Assembly: GCA_001898225.1 (NCBI GenBank)
Contig: MKTJ01000067.1
Span: forward strand, 1 to 54,036
Reading direction: 5' to 3'
DNA: 54,036 bases
From: Chloroflexi bacterium 54-19
GTDB lineage: Bacteria > Chloroflexota > Chloroflexia > Chloroheliales > Chloroheliaceae
The translations under genes were made by a program, and so were the position numbers. Below are positions 43,772 through 51,100 of the stretch, piece by piece; the first letter of the stretch is position 1; every line of letters starts with the position of its first letter. The notes below the pieces were generated by a model. That model did not search any database and was not told the DNA's origin. It saw only the letters and a program-made list of their open reading frames with translations.

Positions 43772-43803
43772 TGCGCCCTTTCCCGGCTTGTGGCCGGAAG
43801 GGC
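43772..43803 (+). terminator. GC-rich hairpin before the helicase gene
   Basis: CGCCCTT...CCGGC pairs with GCCGG...AAGGGCG around a TTGT loop, followed by TTTAGTATAAT. It may insulate the origin from transcription or act in the leader of the helicase gene. The TATAAT at 43811 could also be a -10 box, but no -35 is clear. Confidence 0.5.
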
Positions 43804-43883
43804 GTTTAGTATAATGCACCAGGTTCCAGGGGCTATTTATAGAGAGAGTCAGGTTTAAAGCGGTTGCACCGGCGAGGCAAGCC

Positions 43884-45164
43884 TTGAATTCGTTTCAGCT
43901 TGTAGATGAATTTAAAGACATAGAGACCGAGCGGGGTGTAATCGCGGCAATTGCTACCCGACCGGACCTCTATTGGGAACTGCTCGATTTCCTGCCCGCT
44001 GAAGCCTTTATCGCCGAAAGCCTGGCCTGGCAAAACCTGGCCCAGGCCATCGAGACCGAAAAGCCGGTTGCGGCCAGTGTGACCGGGCTGACCGAGTGGA
44101 AACCGGCGGCTGACCCAAAAGCCGCCGCCCAGCACCTGGCGGATTTATACCAGCGGCGTTTGTTGGCCGGTTTACAGGAGAACCTGGCCGCCGCCCTGTA
44201 TGGCTCCCGCCCGGCCCCGGAACTGCTCGGCCTGCTCGACGAAGAAGTAGCACGCGTCCAGTCGGCGGTCCGGGAGACTCACGCCGGAAAGTTGCAGTGG
44301 GCCGGAGACCTTATAGGTAACGTGCTGGCCGAAGCGGAGAACCGCCAGTTACAGCGCCAGGAGACCGGAAACGCTATCTCAGGCGTCGCGACCGGTCTGA
44401 AGCGGGTAGACGAGCTCTTAAACGGCTTAGGGACCGGGTTGTACATCCTGGCCGGGGCGCCGGGAGCCGGGAAGACTACCCTCAGTCTGCAAATCGCCCA
44501 GCACGCCGCTTCCACCGGAACGCCGGTTGTCTATGTAACCTACGAGAACTCGCCCTCAAACCTGGTGTTAAAAGCCCTTTGCGCCAGGGCCAAGATTCCG
44601 GCCAGTCAGGTCGAGCGCGGTTTTGGCAATACCCAGGCTTTGCGCTGGGCCGCCCTGGAACTGCAACCTATTTTCGATAAGCTGGCGATTATAGAGGGTA
44701 ACTCCAAGCTGACCGTAGGACAGGTCCGGGGGAAGGCTTTACAGGCGCAGGCCCGGCACAAGGCCGGTCGTTGCCTGGTGGTCTTTGACTATTTACAGCG
44801 GGCCGCTCATACCGCCGGTTATGACCAGTTGCGCTACAACGTCAGCGCCATGGCCGGGGAGTTGCGTGACCTGGCAAACCGGCTTAACGGTCCGGTCCTG
44901 GCAATCAGCAGCCAGAACCGCTCCGGCGGCGATTATGGCAAAGGCGGCGGCAGCGCCACCCTCGACTCTCTAAAAGAGAGCGGCGACCTGGAATATTCCG
45001 CCGATGCCGTGATGTTTTTACGAATGAGCGAGAAACGGCAGATTCCGCCCCCGGCCAGGGCGGTTGACATCGTTCTCGCCAAAAACCGCTTTGGCGATGT
45101 CGGGATGGTTCCCCTGGTCTTCCGGCCAGACCTGGGTGACCTGCGAGAAGAGGCAGTGCGCTGA
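43884..45164 (+). CDS. DnaB-like replicative helicase
   Basis: This 426-residue protein has a DnaB-type N-terminal helical domain (about 1-130, shortened) and a RecA-type motor. Walker A is GAPGAGKTTL (191-200), Walker B CLVVFDYLQ (297-305), ISSQNRS (341-347), and the C-terminal NRFGDVGMVPLVFRPD includes the arginine-finger region. It should unwind DNA at the adjacent origin as a hexamer. TTG start with GCGAGG upstream. Its stop overlaps the primase ATG (TGATG), so helicase and primase are made together. Confidence 0.93.
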   Translation: MNSFQLVDEFKDIETERGVIAAIATRPDLYWELLDFLPAEAFIAESLAWQNLAQAIETEKPVAASVTGLTEWKPAADPKAAAQHLADLYQRRLLAGLQENLAAALYGSRPAPELLGLLDEEVARVQSAVRETHAGKLQWAGDLIGNVLAEAENRQLQRQETGNAISGVATGLKRVDELLNGLGTGLYILAGAPGAGKTTLSLQIAQHAASTGTPVVYVTYENSPSNLVLKALCARAKIPASQVERGFGNTQALRWAALELQPIFDKLAIIEGNSKLTVGQVRGKALQAQARHKAGRCLVVFDYLQRAAHTAGYDQLRYNVSAMAGELRDLANRLNGPVLAISSQNRSGGDYGKGGGSATLDSLKESGDLEYSADAVMFLRMSEKRQIPPPARAVDIVLAKNRFGDVGMVPLVFRPDLGDLREEAVR

Positions 45165-46768
45165 TGTCTGTACGAGATTTACATAAGTTTAATAGCCCTC
45201 CGCCGGGCGTTTCCAATACCAACCTGACCTTGACCGCCCTGGAACTGGACGCTTGCCGACCGATCCGGGCCGGGGGGAACACCTACCGCGCCTTTTGCCC
45301 ATTTCACGGTTCGGACCACCAGCGCAGTCTGCGCCTGAACGGGGATACCGGTCACTTTAACTGTTTTGCCTGTGGCGCGTGGGGCTACACCGAGGAAGCC
45401 CGCGAACGCTGGAAAGAGCAACTCCAGAACAACTCACCACTTGATTTAAAACCGCAAACGGCCAGGGTCCCTCACTCACCCGCCAGAACCTCTTACCCTC
45501 AAACCACCAAAAATCCCTCACCTGCCTCTGCCCATGCCACTTCGAATCCCCGGCCACCGTTGCGGGTGGTTACTTTTGCGGCTCCACCGATTGTTAAACG
45601 TGAAACAGCCTCGGCCTCACCCTATTTAGGGCAACTCCTGGAAAAGTACCAGGCCGCTTTGCCCGGAAGCTGGGGAGAGGAATATTTAAAACGGCGCAAG
45701 ATTCCGCTCGAACTGGCCCGACGCTATGGTGTCGGCTATGCCCCGCCTGGTCAGTGGGCCCATACGGCGCGGGACTGGAAATTCGGACGGCTGGTCTTTC
45801 CCCATACCGACCCCGGCGGTCACATCCTGAATTTGTATGGGCGGGCCGTCGGTTCGAACGAGAAGGTGCCCAAACAACTCCGCCACGACCACTTGCAGGG
45901 TGAAAAAGGCTATTTCAATGGTTCCGCCCTGGGGCCAACCCAGGGGCCAGACATGGCAGAAGGCGCCGGTTTACAACCGGAAAGTGGCTCTGAAAGTCAC
46001 CGGACCTTAAAACTTGTCCGTCTGGACGGACAAAATAATGGTCTCCAGAATCTTGCAAGTGGTTCTGAAGTTGTCCGTCTGGACGGACAGGAAGCTGTCG
46101 AAGAAGGTGTTTTTATCTGTGAAGGGCCATTTGATGCCCTGAGTTTATTGGCTGCCGGAAAAGACAGGGTTATCGCCATCTTTGGAGTTAACGGCTGGCG
46201 CTGGGAATGGGCCCGGAATATTACAAGCCTGGTCTTCGCCCTTGACGCCGATGAGACCGGCCAGACAAGCTGGCGCGACCTGGCCCGCCAGGCCCGACTG
46301 CGGGGGAAAAGGGTGGCCTTCCTGCCGCCGGAAGCCTATGGAGAAGCCAAGGATGTGAACGAGGCCTGGATAAATGGCACATTACTCACCTATCTTGGTA
46401 CCAATGTGACCGGACCGGCCCAACCCCCAACGGACGGACAAGCCGCCCCACCGGCTCCCCTGGAAAAGAACGACCCTCGCCTAATCGACCCCCGCCCCGA
46501 TTTGTACAAAGACGCATGGCTGTGGAAGTCTCTTTTCCAGACCTGCCTGGAAGGGCCGGAAGCCTATCTTTATGGCAGTTTGCATGGCTTACGGTGTTGC
46601 GGCATGCGTTTACGCCTGGCGGAAGACGGCATGTTGAAACTTGGAGCGAGTGTCGAGTTAAGCCCCACAGAATCGGCGGAATTAGAAAAGAATTTTTTGG
46701 ATTCGCACGGAAGGAATCTGGATAACCTGTTAAGAAGGATGATTGAAGGGTTTAAACCGGCCAATTAG
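45164..46768 (+). CDS. DnaG-like primase (CHC2 zinc finger + Toprim)
   Basis: This 534-residue primase has a CHC2 zinc-binding domain (about 30-75: CPFH at 45-48, CFAC at 67-70) and the Toprim N-lobe (about 165-260). The Toprim catalytic domain follows (about 322-420), with ICEGPFDALSL (catalytic Glu) and ALDADETG (DxD metal site). A low-conservation stretch between N-lobe and Toprim contains VRLDGQ twice, each encoded by the 20-bp palindrome. Near the C-terminus an iteron copy is embedded (46387). It lays RNA primers for the replicon. The DNA-site content of this gene is unusual. Confidence 0.92.
   Translation: MSVRDLHKFNSPPPGVSNTNLTLTALELDACRPIRAGGNTYRAFCPFHGSDHQRSLRLNGDTGHFNCFACGAWGYTEEARERWKEQLQNNSPLDLKPQTARVPHSPARTSYPQTTKNPSPASAHATSNPRPPLRVVTFAAPPIVKRETASASPYLGQLLEKYQAALPGSWGEEYLKRRKIPLELARRYGVGYAPPGQWAHTARDWKFGRLVFPHTDPGGHILNLYGRAVGSNEKVPKQLRHDHLQGEKGYFNGSALGPTQGPDMAEGAGLQPESGSESHRTLKLVRLDGQNNGLQNLASGSEVVRLDGQEAVEEGVFICEGPFDALSLLAAGKDRVIAIFGVNGWRWEWARNITSLVFALDADETGQTSWRDLARQARLRGKRVAFLPPEAYGEAKDVNEAWINGTLLTYLGTNVTGPAQPPTDGQAAPPAPLEKNDPRLIDPRPDLYKDAWLWKSLFQTCLEGPEAYLYGSLHGLRCCGMRLRLAEDGMLKLGASVELSPTESAELEKNFLDSHGRNLDNLLRRMIEGFKPAN
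46014..46033. repeat. 20-bp palindrome, copy 2 (in primase)
   Basis: TTGTCCGTCTGGACGGACAA differs from the parB copy by one central base. It encodes LVRLDGQ in the primase frame. It lies 57 bases before copy 3. Confidence 0.75.
46071..46090. repeat. 20-bp palindrome, copy 3 (in primase)
   Basis: TTGTCCGTCTGGACGGACAG encodes VVRLDGQ in the same frame as copy 2. The flanking protein sequence (NLASGSE / GLQPESGSES) is also partly repeated, suggesting local duplication. A half site, CGGACGGACAA, follows at 46431-46441. Confidence 0.75.
46387..46401. repeat. Iteron copy inside the primase gene
   Basis: CACCTATCTTGGTAC matches the origin iteron consensus exactly and is followed by ATGTGACCGG, the sequence that also accompanies origin iterons. 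It lies 2.7 kb from the origin, within the primase coding sequence (TYLGT), and could serve in handcuffing or copy control. Confidence 0.6.
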
Positions 46769-47213
46769 AGCGCTTTTTGGGGAAGAATCCGCTAAACCAC
46801 CCCGCTTTTTTATGATTCAATTTTAAATACATATCCCTAAATGTGAAACATATCCCTTGATTAATTTGAGAAAGTATGGAATCATGTGACTCTAAGCGAA
46901 TCCAAAAGAGTCCAAATGACTCATTACCATGCGGTAAATGAGTCCTCCCGGCTCTCTCCTGTTTGGGTCAGCTTATCGGGGCCACCTATGTCAGTATCGT
47001 TACTCATAAGCTCTATCTGAACTACTGTAACTATTGTATTTTTCCGGGACTCCTCTAATTCAATAATACCTGGCTAATTTTGCTCCAATCGCGCACATGC
47101 AGGAAGGGAGCGGTTTATTAGGTATGGCCTCGGACGGGGTCATTAAAAGCCAAATTTTGGATTGGTGGGTTACAGGGTTTGATAGCGGAACTGAAAGTAA
47201 AGAATTGTGGGGA

Positions 47214-47233
47214 TTGTCCGTCTGGACGGACAC
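47214..47233. repeat. 20-bp palindrome, copy 4 (intergenic)
   Basis: TTGTCCGTCTGGACGGACAC is the only copy outside a confident coding sequence, 55 bases before the acetyltransferase start. An upstream TTG frame would again read it as VRLDGH, but that extension is not typical of the acetyltransferase family. Confidence 0.72.
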
Positions 47234-47257
47234 ACAATAAAAACCTGGGGTGGCAGT

Positions 47258-47271
47258 TGTGACCGGTCACA
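47258..47271. promoter_or_regulatory. 14-bp palindrome TGTGACCGGTCACA
   Basis: This is a perfect palindrome whose half, TGTGACCGGT, also occurs beside origin iterons (43340, 43562) and beside the primase iteron (46404). It lies 17 bases before the acetyltransferase start, so it may be an operator bound by a replicon-encoded protein. Confidence 0.45.
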
Positions 47272-47287
47272 TGAAAAGAGCATTCTG

Positions 47288-47887
47288 ATGGCACCATTTA
47301 TTCATAAAACGGTAGATATAGCCGAAAGCGCCCAGGTAGGCGATAACACAAAAATCTGGTCTCAGGCCCAGGTCCGCGACCACGCCGTGATAGGCGAAAA
47401 TTGCATTATCGGGCGCAACGTATTTATAGACGAAGGTGTCACGCTGGGTAACAATTGCAAGGTCCAGAATAACGCTCTTTTGTACGCTGGCGTTACCCTG
47501 GAAGATGGCGTATTTGTCGGCCCGGCGGTCTGTTTTACGAATGACAAATTGCCCAGGGCTATTAACCCTGATGGCACTCTCAAAAGCGCCCAGGACTGGA
47601 TTCTTGGAAAAATCGTGGTCAGGTATGGGGCGGCGGTCGGGGCTCAATCCGTGGTCGTCACGGGCGTAACGCTGGGTCGCTTTTGCCTGGTCGGTAGTGG
47701 CTCGGTGGTGACCAGGGATGTACCGGACTTCGGTATTGTAGTCGGTAACCCGGCCCGATTGGTCGGTTACGCCTGCCGGTGCGCGACCCGGTTGATCACT
47801 TCCGAGACCGACCCGGCGGACTACACCTGTCCCAATTGTAGTAGAAGGTACCGTTTGCTAAACAAGCAGCTTACAGAATTAAGTTAG
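47288..47887 (+). CDS. WbpD/WlbB-like N-acetyltransferase with C-terminal zinc ribbon
   Basis: This 199-residue left-handed beta-helix enzyme resembles those that N-acetylate UDP-3-amino sugars for polysaccharide synthesis. Features are VDIAESAQVGDNTKIWSQAQVRDHA (rungs from about 8), the catalytic loop CFTNDKLPRAI and GSVVTRDVPDFGIVVGNPARLVGYACRC. A short tail with CRC...YTCPNCSRRY could bind zinc. ATG 47288 fits the family start; a TTG 81 bases upstream would add an unrelated stretch over the palindromes. It stands apart from the EPS locus but suits the same pathway. Confidence 0.88.
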   Translation: MAPFIHKTVDIAESAQVGDNTKIWSQAQVRDHAVIGENCIIGRNVFIDEGVTLGNNCKVQNNALLYAGVTLEDGVFVGPAVCFTNDKLPRAINPDGTLKSAQDWILGKIVVRYGAAVGAQSVVVTGVTLGRFCLVGSGSVVTRDVPDFGIVVGNPARLVGYACRCATRLITSETDPADYTCPNCSRRYRLLNKQLTELS

Positions 47888-47978
47888 ATTTTATTTAGCG
47901 GGTCACACGTGGGCCGGTTAAATAAGTAGCAGATGTTGTTTAAGCGGTAATTGTATCAAGTCAGGAGAAGGCAACATT

Positions 47979-48617
47979 ATGTTGATAACTCTCAAAGAAG
48001 CTGCCCAATGGGCTGAAGAAAATCTTAACATAGCGGTAACCCCGGCGACGTTGCGGAGCGCCTGTGTGGACAAGCGGCTTGCCGCCACCCAGGAGAATTG
48101 CTCTACCGGCAGACGAGGCCAGCCCTGCGAATGGAAAGTCACTCCGGCTGACCTGGCGGCTTTTCTGACCGGTAAATTTCGCTCTCGCCGGAAGCGTTCG
48201 GCCAGCGTGGTCGTAAGCGCTGAACCGGTGATGCAACCAGCCCTGGCTACTTCTGTTTCGGTGGCAGTCGCAGCGGCTCCGGCAGTCGAGATCGAGCCCG
48301 CAGTTGTACCATCGGCGGCTACCTCGCCGGTCGCACCGTCGGTCGCACCGTCGGTCGCACCGGTAGTGCCGCAGCCGGAAGCGCTCCCGGTCCTTCAACC
48401 GCGCTACAAAGTGCTGGAACTTATGCTGACCCCGGCTATGCGAGACTATGGTCACCATGATGTCTATGACATGCGGGTTGTCAAGAAAAATATTCCTCGT
48501 CACGACGCAGCGGAAAAGTTAGCCATAGAGCTGGCCTCGCGGGCCTTACGGTCACACCTTTCGCACCAGTTGCGCTATGTCATCGAGGAATACCAGAGCC
48601 AGCCGCGCCGCAAGTAA
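47979..48617 (+). CDS. Helix-turn-helix protein with Ala/Pro/Val-rich linker
   Basis: This 212-residue protein has an excisionase/MerR-like HTH (about 3-66, TLKEAAQWAEENLNIAVTPATLRSACVDKRL). A long Ala/Val/Pro-rich linker (about 72-145) follows, then a helical C-terminal domain (about 147-205). The linker DNA contains three 12-bp tandem units (GGTCGCACCGTC, from 48329). Function is unknown. The domain order (HTH, linker, helical end) resembles the N-terminal part of ParA here and may bind the nearby replicon sites. Good site AGGAG before ATG 47979. Confidence 0.7.
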   Translation: MLITLKEAAQWAEENLNIAVTPATLRSACVDKRLAATQENCSTGRRGQPCEWKVTPADLAAFLTGKFRSRRKRSASVVVSAEPVMQPALATSVSVAVAAAPAVEIEPAVVPSAATSPVAPSVAPSVAPVVPQPEALPVLQPRYKVLELMLTPAMRDYGHHDVYDMRVVKKNIPRHDAAEKLAIELASRALRSHLSHQLRYVIEEYQSQPRRK

Positions 48618-48645
48618 AAAATTTTGCCCGGCATTGACTCACGCA

Positions 48646-48672
48646 AAAAGTATTCAAAGATGGAATACTTTT
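48646..48672 (+). terminator. Hairpin after the HTH gene
   Basis: A 10-bp stem (AAAAGTATTC / GAATACTTTT) with a seven-base loop lies 29 bases after the stop codon. The arm itself ends in TTTT, so it can act as a weak intrinsic terminator before the B3/4 gene. Confidence 0.5.
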
Positions 48673-48711
48673 AGCCTCTGACTCAAAGAATCCGGTTGCA
48701 GGGAAGAAACC

Positions 48712-49425
48712 TTGAGCATTTTCGAATACGACCCTGGTTTATTGGTCCGCTTTCCACGCACGGTTGGCGGGGTCCTGCTGGGTCACGGTCTGCATAACGG
48801 TCCCACCCCACCGGCTTTGCTCGAACGCTACCTGGCGGAACAGCGAAGTGTCGCCGGGCGGTTAGGGGAGACACCTTTAAGCCAACTGCCTTCTATTTCG
48901 GCCTGGCGGGGGGTCTTTAGCGGGTTTGGTGTGGAACCTACCAAGTACCGCAGCGCCCCGGAAAGTCTGCTGCGCCGCCTCACCAAAAAGGGTGACATTC
49001 CCTCGATAAATTTGCTGGTCGACCTGGGCAACCTGGTCAGCATCCGTTATGCCCTGCCTGTGGCCGTATTTGATACCCGCCAGATTACAGGTAGTCTCAA
49101 AGTAAAAAGCGCCGCCGGTACGGAACGCTTTACCGTCCTCAAGGAGACCGGAGACGCCGTCGAAAATCCCGAACCGGGCGAAGTGATTTTTGTCGATGAT
49201 ACCGACCTGGTCTTTGCCCGGCGCTGGTGCTGGCGGCAGAGTGAAAACAGCGCGGCCCAGCCCGATACCACCGATGTTATAATCACGACCGAAGCCCAGC
49301 ATGCCGGGGGCCGGGGTGATATTGAAGCGGCCCTGGCCGACCTTTTAGCCCTGCTAAAAGAATATGCCGGGGGCTCTTACACCACCGGCATACTTGACGC
49401 GGACACACCGCGTCTATCGGATTAA
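48712..49425 (+). CDS. Free-standing B3/4-domain protein (PheRS-beta editing-domain family)
   Basis: This 237-residue protein carries the B3/4 domain found in the editing module of phenylalanyl-tRNA synthetase beta. Signature stretches are WRGVFSGFGVEPTKYRSAPESLLRRL (about 64-89), PSINLLVDLGNLVSIRYALPVAVFD (about 96-120) and GEVIFVDDTDLVFARRWCWRQ (about 155-175). Stand-alone members are thought to clear mischarged tRNA or bind amino acids; the exact role is unknown. TTG start with AGGGAAG upstream. Convergent with the ThiO-like gene. Confidence 0.87.
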   Translation: MSIFEYDPGLLVRFPRTVGGVLLGHGLHNGPTPPALLERYLAEQRSVAGRLGETPLSQLPSISAWRGVFSGFGVEPTKYRSAPESLLRRLTKKGDIPSINLLVDLGNLVSIRYALPVAVFDTRQITGSLKVKSAAGTERFTVLKETGDAVENPEPGEVIFVDDTDLVFARRWCWRQSENSAAQPDTTDVIITTEAQHAGGRGDIEAALADLLALLKEYAGGSYTTGILDADTPRLSD

Positions 49426-49506
49426 TTTATACTACATATCCCCAATCTTTAACCTTCTCCCTTATCAGAATATAACAAGTTAAAAGGCCAAAGAAACACC
49501 TTCGAT

Positions 49507-50676
49507 TCAGAACTGGGTCGCCTCGTTATAAGCCTTGAGCCTGGCGATAGCTTCAGGTGAGCCGTTAATCAGGGCTTCGCTCATCAGCTCGGCGGTCGAG
49601 GGGGCCATGACGATGCCGCTTCGGAAGTGGCCGGTCGCCAGCCAGAGACCGGGTAGCTGAGGGAGTTCTCCCATGAGCGGTAAACCGTCTTTCGCGCCGG
49701 GCCGCAGACCGGCCCAGTTCTCGCTGACGGGGGCGGTCAGGAGCGAAGGGGCCAGCACCTTCATCATGGCAATTAGCTGGGAATAGCCGTCTGGCGTAAT
49801 AGCGACCTCGAACCCGGCCTCGTGCTCCTCGGTGGCGCCAAAGGCGACGGTGCCATCGGCCCTGGGATAGCCGTAGCCGCCCGCCCCGGCCAGGATGTGC
49901 CGCAGTGGGGAGGTGCCGGGCGGCGGCAGGACCGCCAGGAGTTGCCCGCGCACCGGCATGACCTTCTGTGACCATTTCAGACCGGGCGTGACAATTTTTA
50001 ACTTGCTCAGTTGTTGTTCCAGCCAGACCCCGCTCCAGGCCCCGGCGGCTACGACCACTTTGCCCGCTTCGATAATCTCGCCGTCCTGCAACTGGACGCC
50101 TGTGACCTGGCCGTTTTCGACCAGCAGGTTAGTGACCGGGTTCCCCGACTTAAAGGTGACGCCCTTGGCGGCCGCCGCCCGCGCCAGGGTCCGGGTCAAC
50201 CAGGGAGGCCGGACCAGGCCGCCTTTGAAGATAATCGCCCCAAAGTTTGGCCCGACCAGTGGCTCGACCTCGGCAAGTTCTGGCGGTGTTAGCCAGCGCG
50301 CCTCCGGGGCCAGGCCGGTTTCGACGTACCACTCCTGACGCCGGTGCAGCTCTTCTTCCTCGGCTTCGGTGGCAGCAATCCGCAACTGGTCCAGTTCGAA
50401 ATAGCCGGTCCCGGCCAGTTCAGGGTGGTCCCGGCGCAGTTTCGCGGCCAGTTCGGGGTAAAGGTCAAAGCCCCGTTTAATCAGACCGGTAATCGCCGGG
50501 TTGGTCCCGATAGCCGCCGCCGGGGTGAGCAGGCCCGCCGAAGCAAAAGAGGCGGTGCCGTTCTGGGCGAAGTTAGCGTTACCCTCGACCAGCGTGACGG
50601 CCAGTTTACTTTTGTCGGCCAGCCAGTACGCCAGCGACGTGCCGATGACCCCTCCTCCAATAATGACAATGTCCAT
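49507..50676 (-). CDS. FAD-dependent amino-acid oxidase (ThiO/DadA-like)
   Basis: This 389-residue flavoprotein of the DAO family has a dinucleotide-binding motif (IVIIGGGVIGTSLAYWLA, 3-20), ASFASAGLLTP, the substrate-side GAWSG and the C-terminal FAD motif LWLATGHFRSGIVMAPSTAELM. The pattern is closest to glycine oxidase ThiO, which makes the glycine imine for thiazole synthesis, but no other thiamine genes and no TPP riboswitch are seen. D-amino-acid or sarcosine oxidation is equally possible. Confidence 0.88.
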   Translation of the reverse strand: MDIVIIGGGVIGTSLAYWLADKSKLAVTLVEGNANFAQNGTASFASAGLLTPAAAIGTNPAITGLIKRGFDLYPELAAKLRRDHPELAGTGYFELDQLRIAATEAEEEELHRRQEWYVETGLAPEARWLTPPELAEVEPLVGPNFGAIIFKGGLVRPPWLTRTLARAAAAKGVTFKSGNPVTNLLVENGQVTGVQLQDGEIIEAGKVVVAAGAWSGVWLEQQLSKLKIVTPGLKWSQKVMPVRGQLLAVLPPPGTSPLRHILAGAGGYGYPRADGTVAFGATEEHEAGFEVAITPDGYSQLIAMMKVLAPSLLTAPVSENWAGLRPGAKDGLPLMGELPQLPGLWLATGHFRSGIVMAPSTAELMSEALINGSPEAIARLKAYNEATQF

Positions 50677-51100
50677 CCGTCAATCCTTAAAGTTTGTCCT
50701 TAGATTTTTATAATCAGCCGGTCACCCCTGTTGGTTTTTGAAGCTTTTATTTTGGCAGGCTGGCAGGAAACAAAACAGGGTGTGGCAATAGTTCCACCGG
50801 GCCATATTCGCACAGTTTCCGGCCAGGGGCAACCTTATTCGGGTTTTTAATTTTTATTTCCAGGGTTTGCATGGAGCGATTAAAGAAAGGGTCAGGCAAA
50901 TAACGGGCGCACCGGCATAGTAAAGCCGGGAAGACCCTTTTCTAATTCTAAAAGAGTGTGACGAAGCGCACACAAAAATGGCGTAACAACCTGGCGAAAA
51001 GCAGCTTAATAGATTAGATACTTTATCGGAAACAAGGGCGAACCTTGTAAGTATATCGGCAGCTTAAATTAAAGAGACGAACTTTTTTAGGAGAAGAATT
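50677..51100. other. Leader region of the secreted protein with structured RNA potential
   Basis: This 424-base region between divergent genes contains two successive hairpin systems on the plus strand. The first has an outer stem AAAGGGTC/GACCCTTT (50887-50940) enclosing CCGGC/GCCGG. The second has ATACTT/AAGTAT (51019-51055) enclosing CAAGG/CCTTG. A GTGTG/CACAC stem lies between. The ribosome binding site AGGAG and TTG start follow. It does not match a riboswitch class I know. Confidence 0.45.

Larger units (their letters stand above)
42799..43883. other. Replication origin region (iterons, DnaA box, AT-rich segment)
   Basis: This 1.1 kb non-coding region between the divergent parA and helicase genes has the classical parts of an iteron origin. 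There is a perfect DnaA box (42947-42955) and four iterons at 43210-43335. A very AT-rich segment follows (about 43348-43486, candidate unwinding element), then seven more iterons at 43513-43683, in both orientations. Several are preceded by GGTCACA. A GC-rich hairpin at 43772-43803 ends the region. The layout strongly implies a plasmid or chromid origin; activity is inferred. Confidence 0.8.
46769..47287. other. Intergenic region with replication-type repeats
   Basis: This 519-base gap contains two CATATCCCT repeats near 46830-46860 and a hairpin at about 46917-46944 (GACTCATTACC / GGTAAATGAGTC). Palindrome copy 4 (47214-47233), a degenerate iteron-like ACCTGGGGTGGCAG near 47243, and TGTGACCGGTCACA (47258-47271) complete it. 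No gene is supported. Confidence 0.5.

Noticed and set aside
47097..47240. 47-codon frame upstream of the acetyltransferase
   Set aside because: No ribosome binding site and its end is built from the repeated palindrome.
47207..47287. TTG-start extension of the acetyltransferase gene over the palindrome
   Set aside because: The added residues do not belong to the family fold, and ATG 47288 gives the expected N-terminus. The frame is still noted because it reads VRLDGH.
50677..51100. TPP or c-di-GMP riboswitch near the ThiO-like gene
   Set aside because: Neither the TPP consensus nor the GEMM core block is present, and the structured region is on the strand of the secreted-protein gene.
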